Made by a program: the position numbers and the translations under genes. This document shows positions 26,431 through 35,402 of a stretch of DNA of 64,000 bases, one piece after another; positions within the stretch are counted from its first letter, which is position 1; each line of letters starts with the position of its first letter. The notes below the pieces were generated by a model. It was not told where the DNA came from. It made no database searches and saw only the letters and a program-made list of their open reading frames with translations. The DNA comes from Sulfitobacter sp. LCG007 (GTDB lineage: Bacteria > Pseudomonadota > Alphaproteobacteria > Rhodobacterales > Rhodobacteraceae): contig NZ_CP161805.1 of NCBI RefSeq assembly GCF_040801785.1, forward strand, positions 3,410,001 to 3,474,000, in the 5' to 3' direction.

Positions 26431-28313
26431 ACGAGACCGCCAGCAATTACGCCTCGGGACTTATGCCTCTGCGCCAGCCCCTCGAGATGCGACCGCAGGA
26501 CCTGCGTCACGCACCGGCGCATCGCGCCGCCATGTCCGCGCCGATGCGGCGCGCCGCACTTCTTCGTCTGGCAGTCTTCGGTCCGGCGTTGATTGGCACC
26601 GCATTGCTGCTGAACGGGATATACGGCTGGCTTTCGGCCTCGGGCATGGCCGGGCTGGAATGGCTTCTTCTGCTGATGATCGGGGCGACCTTCATCTGGG
26701 TCACGTTGTCCGTCAGCACTGTCGGCGTGGCGGTGGCCGGTCTGCTCGCGACCGAGCGTGACCGGGAGGGCAGCAACGCGGATGTCGATCCCCTGAATGT
26801 TGCCCTGCTGGTCCCGATTTACAACGAGGTCCCCGCCGACGTTTTCGGCAATGCTTCGGCGATGCTGAAGGAACTCGCCCGCCGCGCCGGCCGGCACACC
26901 TATTCGCTGTTCATTCTCTCGGATACGCGTGACGACGGTATCGCCGAGGCTGAACTGCGCGCGCTTGCTGCACTGAGGACCGAGGCGCCCGAAGGGTTCG
27001 AGGTCTATTATCGCCGGCGCGCGCAGAATACCGACAAGAAGGTCGGAAACATCCTCGACTGGGTTACGGGCTGGGGAGCGGGATACGATGCGATGCTCGT
27101 TCTGGATGCCGACAGCCTCATGACCGGACGCTGCATCGAGCGGCTCGCCAACGAGATGAGCAGGGACCCGGATGCGGGCCTGATCCAGAGCTTCCCCATG
27201 CTGATCGGGGCTGAGACGCTTTTCGCCCGCATTCAACAGTTCTCGAACGTCGCCTACGGCTGGCTTCTCGCCGAAGGGCTGGCAATCTGGTCGCGCAGCG
27301 AAGGCAACTACTGGGGCCATAACGCCATCATCCGGACCCGCGCCTTCGCGGAATGCGCGGGGCTGCCGCATCTGCGGGGATGGAACGGCCGCCACGACCT
27401 CATCCTGAGCCACGATTTCGTCGAAGCCGGTCTTCTGCGCCGCGCCGGATGGCGGGTGCGGTTCCTGCCGCGCGTCTCCGGAAGCTTCGAGGAAACGCCC
27501 GGAACCCTCATCGATTACGTGCTGCGCGACCAGCGCTGGTGCCGCGGCAATCTCCAGCACCTTCGCCTGCTCGGGACAGCCGGATTCCATCCCGTTTCGA
27601 GATATCACCTGTTCCACGGCGCGGTCGCCTATCTGCTGTCGCCGGCCTGGTTCGCGCTTCTGGTGATCTGGTCCCTGCTGGGCAAGGACTCCGAAACCAA
27701 CGTGATCCGTTACTTTAACGAATCCAACCCGCTGTTTCCGGACTGGCCGCCCGAGATGAGCCATATCGATTCGGCGGTCTTCCTCGTGATCATGTATGCG
27801 ATGCTGCTGACACCGAAACTTGTGAGTGCCGGGATCATCGCCGCGCATCCCAAGGCCCAGCGGGTCTTCGGAGGCCGGGGCGCGTTCCTGTCCGCCGTGT
27901 TCTTCGAGATCCTGCTGTCGATCCTCTACTCGCCGATCATGATGATCCAGCAGACCCGCGCCGTCTTCCGCGCGGCGGTCGGGACGCAATCTGGCTGGAA
28001 TCCCCAGGCGCGCAAGGCACAGGCCTATCCGCTCGCCACCCTTATCAGGTTCCATTGGCCGGAAACGCTGATCGGGATTCTGCTTGCCATCGGCCTTTTC
28101 GCGGGGCTCGTGTCGCTCTGGCTGATCCCGATTGCCGTCAGCCTCTGCCTTGCGGTGCCGCTTTCCGCGCTCAGCTCGCTTCAGGTCTCGCAACGCCTGC
28201 CTGCGAGCCTGCGCATGGACAGCCCCTTCACCCTGCGTGAACCTGCGGTTGTCGCCCGGGCCCGCAACGAGCGCGCCCGGATGGACACCCTGCTGCGGAT
28301 CGCGGCCGAATAG
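26415..28313 (+). CDS. opgH: OpgH, glucans biosynthesis glucosyltransferase
   Basis: This 632-residue inner-membrane GT2 glycosyltransferase builds the beta-glucan backbone of osmoregulated periplasmic glucans from UDP-glucose. Catalytic motifs are visible: VLVPIYNEVP-like VALLVPIYNEVP, LVLDADSLM (DxD) and LRDQRWCRGNLQHL (the Q-x-x-RW motif). Several membrane helices flank the catalytic domain. It is shorter at the N-terminus than E. coli OpgH. The listed ATG 26415 lies inside the opgG end; ATG 26427 forms an ATGA overlap with the opgG stop and is an equally good start. Confidence 0.95.
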   Translation: MDFFMNETASNYASGLMPLRQPLEMRPQDLRHAPAHRAAMSAPMRRAALLRLAVFGPALIGTALLLNGIYGWLSASGMAGLEWLLLLMIGATFIWVTLSVSTVGVAVAGLLATERDREGSNADVDPLNVALLVPIYNEVPADVFGNASAMLKELARRAGRHTYSLFILSDTRDDGIAEAELRALAALRTEAPEGFEVYYRRRAQNTDKKVGNILDWVTGWGAGYDAMLVLDADSLMTGRCIERLANEMSRDPDAGLIQSFPMLIGAETLFARIQQFSNVAYGWLLAEGLAIWSRSEGNYWGHNAIIRTRAFAECAGLPHLRGWNGRHDLILSHDFVEAGLLRRAGWRVRFLPRVSGSFEETPGTLIDYVLRDQRWCRGNLQHLRLLGTAGFHPVSRYHLFHGAVAYLLSPAWFALLVIWSLLGKDSETNVIRYFNESNPLFPDWPPEMSHIDSAVFLVIMYAMLLTPKLVSAGIIAAHPKAQRVFGGRGAFLSAVFFEILLSILYSPIMMIQQTRAVFRAAVGTQSGWNPQARKAQAYPLATLIRFHWPETLIGILLAIGLFAGLVSLWLIPIAVSLCLAVPLSALSSLQVSQRLPASLRMDSPFTLREPAVVARARNERARMDTLLRIAAE

Positions 28314-29183
28314 TCAGTTGGCGGCGGGACGATCCGCCGCCTCCAGGGTCTCTGCCCAGTCCAGCATCATCGTCGCCCAGCCCTCCGGCACCAAATGTCC
28401 GCCTTTGTGAAGGGCAAATTCGAGCGCCGAGCCCGGCGTGCACCGATCCCATGCCCGGCGCAGGAAGGCACCTTCGGTCACGAAGCGGTCCGCCCGGAAC
28501 TGCTTGCATCCGTTGACGTGGCGCCACATCTCGAGCGTGTCGTAGATGTCGCCCTGCATCAGCGCGTCGGGATCGTCTTCATCCTCGCCCCTCAGCACGC
28601 GTCCTTCCAATGGCACTGTGGTGTCCGTCCAGCCATGCGTGTGCAAAAGCCGCACCGGACCATCCTCGCACTGTCCGGGATGAGGACGCCAGAAGCCGCC
28701 CGCAACCGGAGCGTACGCCGCAAAGCTTTCCGGTGAGCGGCAGGCGACATAGGACGTCATCGCCCCCCCGACCGAGAAACCCGTCAGGATCATGCTGCCT
28801 GCATCCAGACCGAACCGCGCGGCGGCGTCGTCTCTTACCGATTCAAGAAAGGCGATTTCGTCGCGGGCAGTCGGTATGTCCAACATGAACGACCAGCCGC
28901 GCCAGCCGCGGACCGGTTGGATCGTCCCGTCCGGCGCAATCACGGCGTAGCCCCGCGACAGGGCCATGCGGTTCCAGTCCCGCGATTGCAGGGCATCTTT
29001 CCCGCTGGCCCTCGCGCCGTGCAGGTAGAGCAAAGCGCCGCGCGGTTTCCCTTCCGGGAGCGCCACGTGATAGACACCCAGCGGGACCGTGCAGGGCGCA
29101 GGATCGGGCCCGCATCCCGCCGCGGAACGCCCGGCCCCGGCCAATGTGATGGCAAGAACGCCCAGTGCACACGCCAGTCTCAC
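28314..29183 (-). CDS. Secreted alpha/beta-hydrolase, PHB depolymerase-like (LpqC family)
   Basis: This 289-residue esterase resembles polyhydroxybutyrate depolymerase-like LpqC proteins. GTG 29183 is chosen because it starts a clean signal peptide ((M)RLACALGVLAITLAGAGRSAAG). The nucleophile Ser lies in TGFSVGGAMTSY, the Asp is probably in HTHGWTDTTVP, and the His in HKGGHLVPEG. The protein is probably periplasmic; the substrate is unknown. It meets opgH tail to tail without a gap, and lies two bases from the rhodanese gene (reading TCA at 29185), as part of a short leftward run. Confidence 0.82.
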   Translation of the reverse strand: MRLACALGVLAITLAGAGRSAAGCGPDPAPCTVPLGVYHVALPEGKPRGALLYLHGARASGKDALQSRDWNRMALSRGYAVIAPDGTIQPVRGWRGWSFMLDIPTARDEIAFLESVRDDAAARFGLDAGSMILTGFSVGGAMTSYVACRSPESFAAYAPVAGGFWRPHPGQCEDGPVRLLHTHGWTDTTVPLEGRVLRGEDEDDPDALMQGDIYDTLEMWRHVNGCKQFRADRFVTEGAFLRRAWDRCTPGSALEFALHKGGHLVPEGWATMMLDWAETLEAADRPAAN

Positions 29184-29184
29184 C

Positions 29185-29676
29185 TCAATCCTCCTCCTGC
29201 AGGGGCAGTTCGCGTTGCAGCCAACCCGCCCCGGCGCCGGAACCGAGCATTCCCTCCGGGACGTCCAGCACCTCGGTGAAGCCTGCATCACGCAGCCTAG
29301 CGACCGTCCGGCGCGAACGCACCCCTCTTGCGCAGATCAGCGCGATCCTGCGCGAGCGGTCACCCCCGGCAAGCCGGTCGAGCGACGCCACAAAATCGTC
29401 TCTCCGCATGTCTAGCCCGATCGCACCCGCGCCGATGCCGGTGGCGCGCCATTCCTCGGGCCTGCGGATGTCGATAAGCAGCAGTTCGCCGCGCGCCGCA
29501 GCCGCATGGGCATCTTCCGCAGAAAGCTCCCCCGCGCCCGTTCGTGCCAGGATGTTGAACCAATTCGCCGCGCCGAGCCCCGCCGCGCCGAGTGCGCCAG
29601 CGCCGGCAAGAAGGGCAAGCCTGCGGTTCACCCCTCGGCCTGTGCGCAGGTCGGGATCGGCGGGCCGGTGCGTCAA
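29185..29676 (-). CDS. Membrane-anchored rhodanese-domain protein
   Basis: This 163-residue protein has an N-terminal hydrophobic anchor or signal (RRLALLAGAGALGAAGLGAANWF, about residues 18-40) and a single rhodanese domain. The active-site loop CARGVRS (about residue 115) has the catalytic Cys, and IDIRRPEEW is the typical first motif. Such exported rhodaneses may handle sulfane sulfur or act in redox chemistry. It lies between the esterase and YHS genes, with 1-3 base spacings, indicating one transcript. Confidence 0.87.
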   Translation of the reverse strand: MTHRPADPDLRTGRGVNRRLALLAGAGALGAAGLGAANWFNILARTGAGELSAEDAHAAAARGELLLIDIRRPEEWRATGIGAGAIGLDMRRDDFVASLDRLAGGDRSRRIALICARGVRSRRTVARLRDAGFTEVLDVPEGMLGSGAGAGWLQRELPLQEED

Positions 29677-29679
29677 TTG

Positions 29680-30204
29680 TCAATCCCTCGGGGCGTTGCC
29701 CGAGAAGTCCGGGATCGCGCCGGCAGATGCTGGCTGACTTTCTATCTGCGGCCAGTTCGCCTCAGCGCGTTCGATGTTGCCAGCGATATCCTCTTCCCAG
29801 AACCCGACGACATTGCGGCTTATGTTCAGGTAAAGCCTGCCGTCCACAATGCGCCACAGGTCGGGATTGGCCGGGACCTTCCCGCCCTGCGACACGCCGT
29901 AGGCGCAATGGCCGTCGTATTGCGGGACGAATGCAGCCGGGTTTGCGTCGAAGCGCGCCTTGTTCTGCGGGGTCGAGAAGGCGAAGGTCGCTCCGTTGTA
30001 TTCCGACACGATGCCGGAATCGCCCGGAACTGCAGGAGGCTGGGGCGTGCCGGGCGCATTCTGTTCCAGGTCGAAATAAGCGACGACGTCATAGCCCGAC
30101 ACGGCATATCCGGTCCGGTCGAGGTATTGCGGACCCGAGAAGGCCGCCGATGCAAGGGCCAGCGCCGTCGCGGCTGCTGCGATCAGAAGGAGAAATCGGT
30201 TCAT
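29680..30204 (-). CDS. Periplasmic YHS domain-containing protein
   Basis: This 174-residue protein has a signal peptide (MNRFLLLIAAAATALALASA, cleavage near AFSG) and a YHS domain: YLDRTGYAVSGYDVVAYF, then ATFAFSTPQNKARFDANPAAFVPQYDGHCAYG. YHS domains are linked to metal binding; in this periplasmic version the family is of unknown function. ATG 30204 is preferred over an in-frame start at 30279 because only it gives a signal peptide. It is the first gene of the leftward YHS-rhodanese-esterase run. Confidence 0.88.
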   Translation of the reverse strand: MNRFLLLIAAAATALALASAAFSGPQYLDRTGYAVSGYDVVAYFDLEQNAPGTPQPPAVPGDSGIVSEYNGATFAFSTPQNKARFDANPAAFVPQYDGHCAYGVSQGGKVPANPDLWRIVDGRLYLNISRNVVGFWEEDIAGNIERAEANWPQIESQPASAGAIPDFSGNAPRD

Positions 30205-30341
30205 GACAGGCTCCGGGACGTGATGTCGGACGGAGGCATCTAGCCATGAGCGAATGCATCCCGCAGCAATCTTGCACACATCTCTCGCCCTTGTGAGGGA
30301 CGGGGCGGGGCGCGTGAAGCAGGGTGATCTGCCGGACCGCG

Positions 30342-31139
30342 CTACTTCAGGATCGGAGGTCGGGACGGGTCGCTGCCGGGGGCAGGTCGCACCGCAAGGG
30401 CCTTCGGTTCAGGCTGCGGAAGATCGAAGCGCAGACCAACCCGCGCGAGCCTCTCGACAAGTGGGTCGCCCGGCGCCGCGAATGTCACGTCAAGCGCAAC
30501 ATCCGCGAGGCCCGAGAATGTCAGCGCCTCGGACACCGCGCGGGCCAGCGCTCCCTGCGCGCCGGGAGCCGCGTCGATGAAGGCCAGCAGATACCCGCGC
30601 TTCGCGTCGTCTTGCGCCACAGCGGCAAGCCAGGCGCATTCGGCGCGGCCTGCGGCGCTGGAAAGCTTGGCATCCAGGGCATGGAGAAGCCGCTCGGGCA
30701 GACCTGCGGGCGGCAGCACCTTCGAAAAGCGCGCCTCTGTCTCTACCGGCGGATTGGCAAGCATCTCATGCAGCCAGTCGACAGCCGCGGGCGGCAGCAA
30801 CTGCGACGAGGGGGCCACGTCGAGGTTCAGGCCAAGCCCGATGCCCTGCCCCGCGAGCATCTGGGCGATCACCCTGCCCGACAGGGCGGCATAAGGTGCC
30901 GGACGCCCGGTGAATTCCGAAAGCCTCTCCTCGCGGTCGAATACCAGCACATACTTTTCGGTGCCGAGATCGAAGATATCCGGCGTGATCGTGCCGTGCC
31001 CGTCCCTGGCATCCGTGGCAAGCAGCAGGAACAGTTCGCAATCCGCCAGCCGCTCGTAGAATCCCAGTTCGGCCGCGTTGTCCTGTGGCGCCTCCCGCAT
31101 CGCGGCGAAGGCCCGGTCCAGCGGGGTCGTTTCGGTCAT
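30342..31139 (-). CDS. SseB family protein
   Basis: This 265-residue cytoplasmic protein has an N-terminal SseB domain (TPLDRAFAAMREAPQDNAAELGFYERL, with LVFDREERLSEFTGRPAPYAALSGRV). SseB was first described as a serine sensitivity enhancer, and its biochemical role is uncertain. Its start overlaps the stop of the UDG-like gene by four bases, so the two genes are coupled. A proline-rich tail ends the protein. Confidence 0.85.
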   Translation of the reverse strand: MTETTPLDRAFAAMREAPQDNAAELGFYERLADCELFLLLATDARDGHGTITPDIFDLGTEKYVLVFDREERLSEFTGRPAPYAALSGRVIAQMLAGQGIGLGLNLDVAPSSQLLPPAAVDWLHEMLANPPVETEARFSKVLPPAGLPERLLHALDAKLSSAAGRAECAWLAAVAQDDAKRGYLLAFIDAAPGAQGALARAVSEALTFSGLADVALDVTFAAPGDPLVERLARVGLRFDLPQPEPKALAVRPAPGSDPSRPPILK

Positions 31140-31723
31140 TTCAGAGCCTCCGATAGCCGGGCGCGCAGTTGCGGGATGATGTCGGTCTCGAACCAGGGAT
31201 TGCGCTTAAGCCAGCCGTTGTTTCGCCAGCTTGGATGCGGCAGGGCGAAGATACCCTCGGCGTGCGAACCCCCGTCGCGCACCGCTTCTGTCACCGGCAG
31301 TTTCCGACCGAGATGCCAGGCAATCGCATAGCCGCCGATCAGCAGTGTCAGCCGGATGTCGGGCAACATCGCCAGGGCCTTTCCCCGCCAGGTTTCGGCA
31401 CAGACCGCCGGCGGGGGGAGGTCGGCGCCCTGCATGTCATAGCCCGGGAAGCAGAAACCCATGGGAACGATGGCGACCCTGCTGCGGTCGTAGAAGGTTT
31501 CCTTGTCGATGCCAAGCCACGCGCGCAACCTGTCTCCGGAGGGATCGGTGAAGGGCCGGACAGAGCGATGCGCGCGCGCGCCGGGCGCCTGGCTCGCGAT
31601 CAGGACGCGGGCGCCCGGGTCGAACCAGACAACGGGACGCGGCGCATGTGCGGTCGCTGTCGCCGCGAAGCGCGGGCGACAGATCGTGCAATTGCGCAGC
31701 TGGGGTCGGATATCTTCCGGCAT
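31136..31723 (-). CDS. Uracil-DNA glycosylase superfamily protein
   Basis: This 195-residue protein has a UDG fold. The opening CTICRPRF holds a Cys pair, VLIASQAPGARAHRSVRPFTDPSGDRLR is the active-site motif region (GQAPG-like), and ALPHPSWRNNGWL is the C-terminal HPS motif. It resembles the uncharacterised UDG-like branch rather than classical Ung. ATG 31723 (MPEDIRPQLRNC) is used; the longer frame to 31786 would run toward the divergent arsR promoter. It is coupled to the downstream SseB-family gene. Confidence 0.83.
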   Translation of the reverse strand: MPEDIRPQLRNCTICRPRFAATATAHAPRPVVWFDPGARVLIASQAPGARAHRSVRPFTDPSGDRLRAWLGIDKETFYDRSRVAIVPMGFCFPGYDMQGADLPPPAVCAETWRGKALAMLPDIRLTLLIGGYAIAWHLGRKLPVTEAVRDGGSHAEGIFALPHPSWRNNGWLKRNPWFETDIIPQLRARLSEALK

Positions 31724-31827
31724 GTGCCACAGGTAGGTCCGATGGGCCGCGCCGAAAAGGGCGAACTTCGGCTCTGCGCGCTGCAAAGGACTTGCGCGCC
31801 CCAGGTCGTTTCGATACTTCTAGAATC

Positions 31828-32172
31828 ATGCAAATGGATGCGACTCAGGATCTTTCCCTTGCGCTCTCGGCCACCCGCTTCGCGGCCCTCGGCTCCGAGC
31901 AGCGGCTGAGTGTCTTGCGCAGCCTCGTCCGGGCAGGGCCGGAAGGGCTGAGCATCGGCGAACTCGGGGCGCGCACCGGCGTCACCGGAAGCACGCTGAC
32001 CCACCACATGAAGATCCTTGCCGCAGCGGGACTTGTCACACAGGCGCGTCAGGGGCGCAGCATCATCTGCGCGGCGGTTGCCTACGACGAATTGCGCGCG
32101 CTTTCGGAATTCCTTCTCACAGAATGCTGCGCCGACCGCGCGGCCGCCGGCAAGGATCACGCACATGGCTGA
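31828..32172 (+). CDS. ArsR family metalloregulator
   Basis: This 114-residue ArsR/SmtB winged-helix repressor has the helix-turn-helix SIGELGARTGVTGSTLTHHMKILAAAGL (about residues 43-70). Downstream residues include LTECCADRAA, where a vicinal Cys pair near the C-terminus could bind a thiophilic metal or arsenical. Overlapping the permease gene by 8 bases, it probably represses a two-gene operon. A dyad-like TTCTAGAA stands 2-9 bases before the ATG and may be its operator, which implies a very short or leaderless message. Confidence 0.9.
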   Translation: MQMDATQDLSLALSATRFAALGSEQRLSVLRSLVRAGPEGLSIGELGARTGVTGSTLTHHMKILAAAGLVTQARQGRSIICAAVAYDELRALSEFLLTECCADRAAAGKDHAHG

Positions 32173-33196
32173 ACTCACGCAACGCTCCGTACGACCCGCC
32201 CTGCTGCGCCTTCGCCCCAATGCGTGGTGGATCACGCTGGCGGTGCTGGCCGTGCTTGCGGTCATGGACACAGGGCAGTTGCTTCCCGCCATTTCGTTCA
32301 CCGCCGCCGCGCTGCTCCACACCGCCCCGTTCATCGCATTCGCCGTGTTCGCGGTGGCCTACCTGAAGGCCTCCGGGGCGGAAGGTCTGTTGGCGCGGGC
32401 GTTCGAGGGCCGCCAGCTGCGCATGATCGCGATGGCTGCCCTGCTGGGCGGGTTGTCGCCCTTCTGCAGCTGCGAGGTCATCCCGTTCATCGCCGCCCTT
32501 CTGGCCGTCGGGGCGCCCCTGAGCGCGGTGATGGCCTTCTGGCTTGCCTCGCCGCTCATGGACCCGGCCATGTTCGCCATCACCTCGGGCACGCTTGGCT
32601 TCGACTTCGCGCTCGCCAAGACCATCGCGGCGGTGGGTCTCGGCATGATGGGCGGCGTCGGCACGATGATGATGGCCGGCACGCCGGTCTTTGCCGATCC
32701 GCTTCGCGAGCGCCCCGCCACAGGCGGCTGCTGCGGCCGGCGCAAACCCTTCGAGGGCGCTCCGCGCTGGAAGTTCTGGACGGAAGCCGACCGACGCGCC
32801 ACGTTCCGGGACACGGCGCAGGACAATGCCCTCTTTCTCGTGAAATGGCTGACGCTGGCGTATCTGCTCGAGGCGCTGATGCTGCGCTATGTGCCCGCCG
32901 ATTTCATCGCCGGCCTGTTGGGAGGAGAGGGGCTGACGCCGATCCTGCTGGGCGCTCTTGTCGGTGCGCCCGCCTATCTCAACGGATACGCAGCCGTGCC
33001 GCTAGTGGATGCACTTCTTGCCCAGGGCATGGCGCCGGGTGCGGCCATGTCCTTCGTCATCGCCGGCGGCGTAAGCTGCATTCCCGCCGCGGTCGCCGTC
33101 TGGGCGCTGGTAAAACCCCGTGTCTTCGCCGCCTATCTCGGATTTGCCCTTCTGGGCAGCGTGCTCGCCGGCATGGCCTGGCAGGCGGTGGCCTGA
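32165..33196 (+). CDS. Permease of the DUF318 (YraQ/ArsP) family
   Basis: This 343-residue membrane protein has about eight to ten helices and the family motif GLSPFCSCEVIPFIAALLAVG (about residues 96-116), whose FCSC Cys pair is proposed to carry the substrate. A second repeat half contains GAPAYLNGYAAVPLVDALL. Members include ArsP, which exports trivalent organoarsenicals. With the ArsR-type gene immediately upstream (8-base overlap), efflux of a metalloid or organoarsenical is the best inference. A cytoplasmic loop has an additional GGCCGR Cys pair. Confidence 0.87.
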   Translation: MAELTQRSVRPALLRLRPNAWWITLAVLAVLAVMDTGQLLPAISFTAAALLHTAPFIAFAVFAVAYLKASGAEGLLARAFEGRQLRMIAMAALLGGLSPFCSCEVIPFIAALLAVGAPLSAVMAFWLASPLMDPAMFAITSGTLGFDFALAKTIAAVGLGMMGGVGTMMMAGTPVFADPLRERPATGGCCGRRKPFEGAPRWKFWTEADRRATFRDTAQDNALFLVKWLTLAYLLEALMLRYVPADFIAGLLGGEGLTPILLGALVGAPAYLNGYAAVPLVDALLAQGMAPGAAMSFVIAGGVSCIPAAVAVWALVKPRVFAAYLGFALLGSVLAGMAWQAVA

Positions 33197-33297
33197 GGCG
33201 CACGGCACACGGACCGGCAAGCCCCTTCGCCCGTTGAACCTGCCCGGCGCTTCGCGTAGCAAGAGTTGATGGGGCCAAGGGCTAGCGGGGATCGTCC

Positions 33298-34545
33298 ATG
33301 TATCGTGTCTGGAATTTTCTGACGAACTATTCGCTGCTGCTGATCTTCGGCGCGCTTGTGGCCCTGGTCTGGGCGAATATCGACGCCGAGAGCTATCATC
33401 ACGTCGTCGAGTTCGTGATCTGGGACCACGCTCCGATCGGGCACCTGCACGACGGGCACCGGACGCTGACCGCGCATTACCTCGTCAACGATCTGCTGAT
33501 GGCCTTCTTCTTCGCCATCGCGGCCAAAGAGGTCTGGGAGGCGGTCATCCTCAAGGAGGGATCGTTGCGCGGGAAGAAGGCCGCGACGCCCCTTATCGCA
33601 ACAGCCGGTGGCATGTTCGGCCCGATCGCCGTCTATCTTGGCCTCGCCATGGTGTTGGGCTCGGAGACCTACAGCGCCGTCGCCAACGGCTGGGCGATCC
33701 CCACCGCAACCGACATCGCCTTTTCCTATCTTGTCGGACGCATTGTCTTCGGCGCCGGACACCCCGCCGTGCGCTTCCTGCTGCTGCTGGCCATCGCGGA
33801 TGACGCGGCCGGTCTGATCATCCTCGCCGTCTTCTACCCGTCCGGCGAGCTCGCGCCGTCCTGGCTGCTGGTCTCGCTCGCCGCGGCGATCCTTGTCTTC
33901 GTCCTCGCCAACTGGCTGCCGCGCAAGCTCGACACGGGCAAGCAGGACAGGCCGGCCTCCACCTGGGTACGCACGACGCTCAGCTTCTGGCCCTACGCGC
34001 TGGCGGCCTGCATCAGCTGGTACGGCTTCATGCGCTCGGGCCTGCATCCCGCGCTCGGCCTGCTGCCGATCGTTCCGACGATACCGCACGCAGACCGCGC
34101 CTTTGGACTTTTCTCGGAAGCCGAACAGTATCTGACCGATCTCCTGAACCAGATCGAGCACGCGCTGAAACACCCAGTCGAGATCATCCTCTTCTTTTTC
34201 GGCCTCTTCAACGCGGGCGTGGAGTTCTCGTCCATCGGGCCGGCCACCTGGCTCGTGCTGCTGGGCCTGATCGTCGGCAAGCCGCTCGGGATCTTCCTCT
34301 TCGGCTGGGTCGCGGCGAATCCGCTCAGGCTCGGACTGCCGCAGGGCATGAGAAGCATCGATCTCGTCGTGGTGGGCTGTGTCGCCGCCATCGGGTTCAC
34401 CGTGTCGCTCTTCGTAGCCTCCGTGGCCTTCGCGCCGGGCGCCGTTCAGGACGCCGCCAAGATGGGCGCGCTGTTCAGTTTCGTCGCCGCGATCATCTCG
34501 ATCGTCGTGGGCAGGCTCTGCAGGGTGGAGAAACAGACCAACTGA
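33298..34545 (+). CDS. nhaA: Na+/H+ antiporter NhaA
   Basis: This 415-residue inner-membrane antiporter exports Na+ or Li+ in exchange for protons. The twin-Asp ion site is visible in FLLLLAIADDAAGLIILAVFY (about residues 158-178), preceded by the WAIPTATDIAFSY helix with the discontinuous-helix TATD motif. The length fits the longer alphaproteobacterial NhaA group. The 101-base upstream region has folding potential (GCCCC at 33221 with GGGGC at 33271) and ends in GCGGGGAT before the ATG. Confidence 0.94.
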   Translation: MYRVWNFLTNYSLLLIFGALVALVWANIDAESYHHVVEFVIWDHAPIGHLHDGHRTLTAHYLVNDLLMAFFFAIAAKEVWEAVILKEGSLRGKKAATPLIATAGGMFGPIAVYLGLAMVLGSETYSAVANGWAIPTATDIAFSYLVGRIVFGAGHPAVRFLLLLAIADDAAGLIILAVFYPSGELAPSWLLVSLAAAILVFVLANWLPRKLDTGKQDRPASTWVRTTLSFWPYALAACISWYGFMRSGLHPALGLLPIVPTIPHADRAFGLFSEAEQYLTDLLNQIEHALKHPVEIILFFFGLFNAGVEFSSIGPATWLVLLGLIVGKPLGIFLFGWVAANPLRLGLPQGMRSIDLVVVGCVAAIGFTVSLFVASVAFAPGAVQDAAKMGALFSFVAAIISIVVGRLCRVEKQTN

Positions 34546-34742
34546 GGCGGCGCGACCTGTTGCACTGCGGTCAGGGTCTGTCGCTTTAGGTCTGGCGCCC
34601 GCCACAGCAGCTATTGGTCGTTGTGTTTTTGTCTAGCTTCCGGACATAATACTGCCAAACTCGGAAGATAATCCGTCAAAAAGCACCCCGGGAACCGGGA
34701 CCCGCCAAAGTGGCCGGAGGCAGAAGGCGCCGGAGCAGCAGA

Positions 34743-35402
34743 ATGCTTGAGTTCGAGAACGTCTCAAAGTCCTTCTGGACGGGCAGTCAGCACAAGGTGA
34801 TCCTCGACCGCGTGTCATTCCGCGTCGAGCTCGGCAGATCGCTCGGGATCCTCGCGCCGAACGGGACTGGAAAGACCACATTGGTCAACATGATCGCCGG
34901 GCTGGAGAAACCCGACGAAGGCGAGATCCGGCGCGGCTGCAACATTTCCTTTCCGCTGGGGTTCATGGGCGGGGTCAGCAACCGCGTCTCGGCGATGGAA
35001 AACGCGCGCTACATCGCGCGCCTTTACGGGCTCGACCCCGACTACGTCGAAGCCTATTGCCGGTGGTTGTGCAATCTCGAGGAATATTTCGACCAGCCGG
35101 TCGGGACCTATTCATCGGGTATGCGCGCCCGGTTCTGCTTTGCGCTGATGCTGGCGCTGGATTTCGACATGTACCTGATCGACGAGGGGATGCCGACGAC
35201 CACGGATGTCGCCTTCAACCGCAAGGCAGGCGCCCTGCTGGCCGAGCGGCTCAAGACGACGACCACCGTGATCGTTTCGCACAACCCCGAAGTGCTGGAA
35301 AAATTCGCCGTGTCCGCGGCAGTCCTGATAGAAGGCAGGCTGCACATGTTCGACACCCTGCAGGAAGCAAAACAGCTCTATGACTACCAAACCCAAGGCT
35401 AA
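34743..35402 (+). CDS. kpsT: ABC-2 type polysaccharide export ATPase (KpsT-like)
   Basis: This 219-residue ABC ATPase is of the capsule/O-antigen export type. It has Walker A LAPNGTGKTTLVNMI (about residues 37-51), signature TYSSGMRARFCFALMLALDFD (about 122-142), Walker B YLIDEGMPTTTD and the switch His in VIVSHNPEVLE. It powers export of a polysaccharide across the inner membrane. It overlaps kpsE by 23 bases. The matching ABC-2 permease (KpsM) is not in this window: nhaA lies upstream and kdsA downstream. Confidence 0.9.
   Translation: MLEFENVSKSFWTGSQHKVILDRVSFRVELGRSLGILAPNGTGKTTLVNMIAGLEKPDEGEIRRGCNISFPLGFMGGVSNRVSAMENARYIARLYGLDPDYVEAYCRWLCNLEEYFDQPVGTYSSGMRARFCFALMLALDFDMYLIDEGMPTTTDVAFNRKAGALLAERLKTTTTVIVSHNPEVLEKFAVSAAVLIEGRLHMFDTLQEAKQLYDYQTQG

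Noticed and set aside
26127-28193. 688-codon open frame antisense to opgG and opgH
   Set aside because: Low-complexity charged sequence with no motif, opposite two clear family members.
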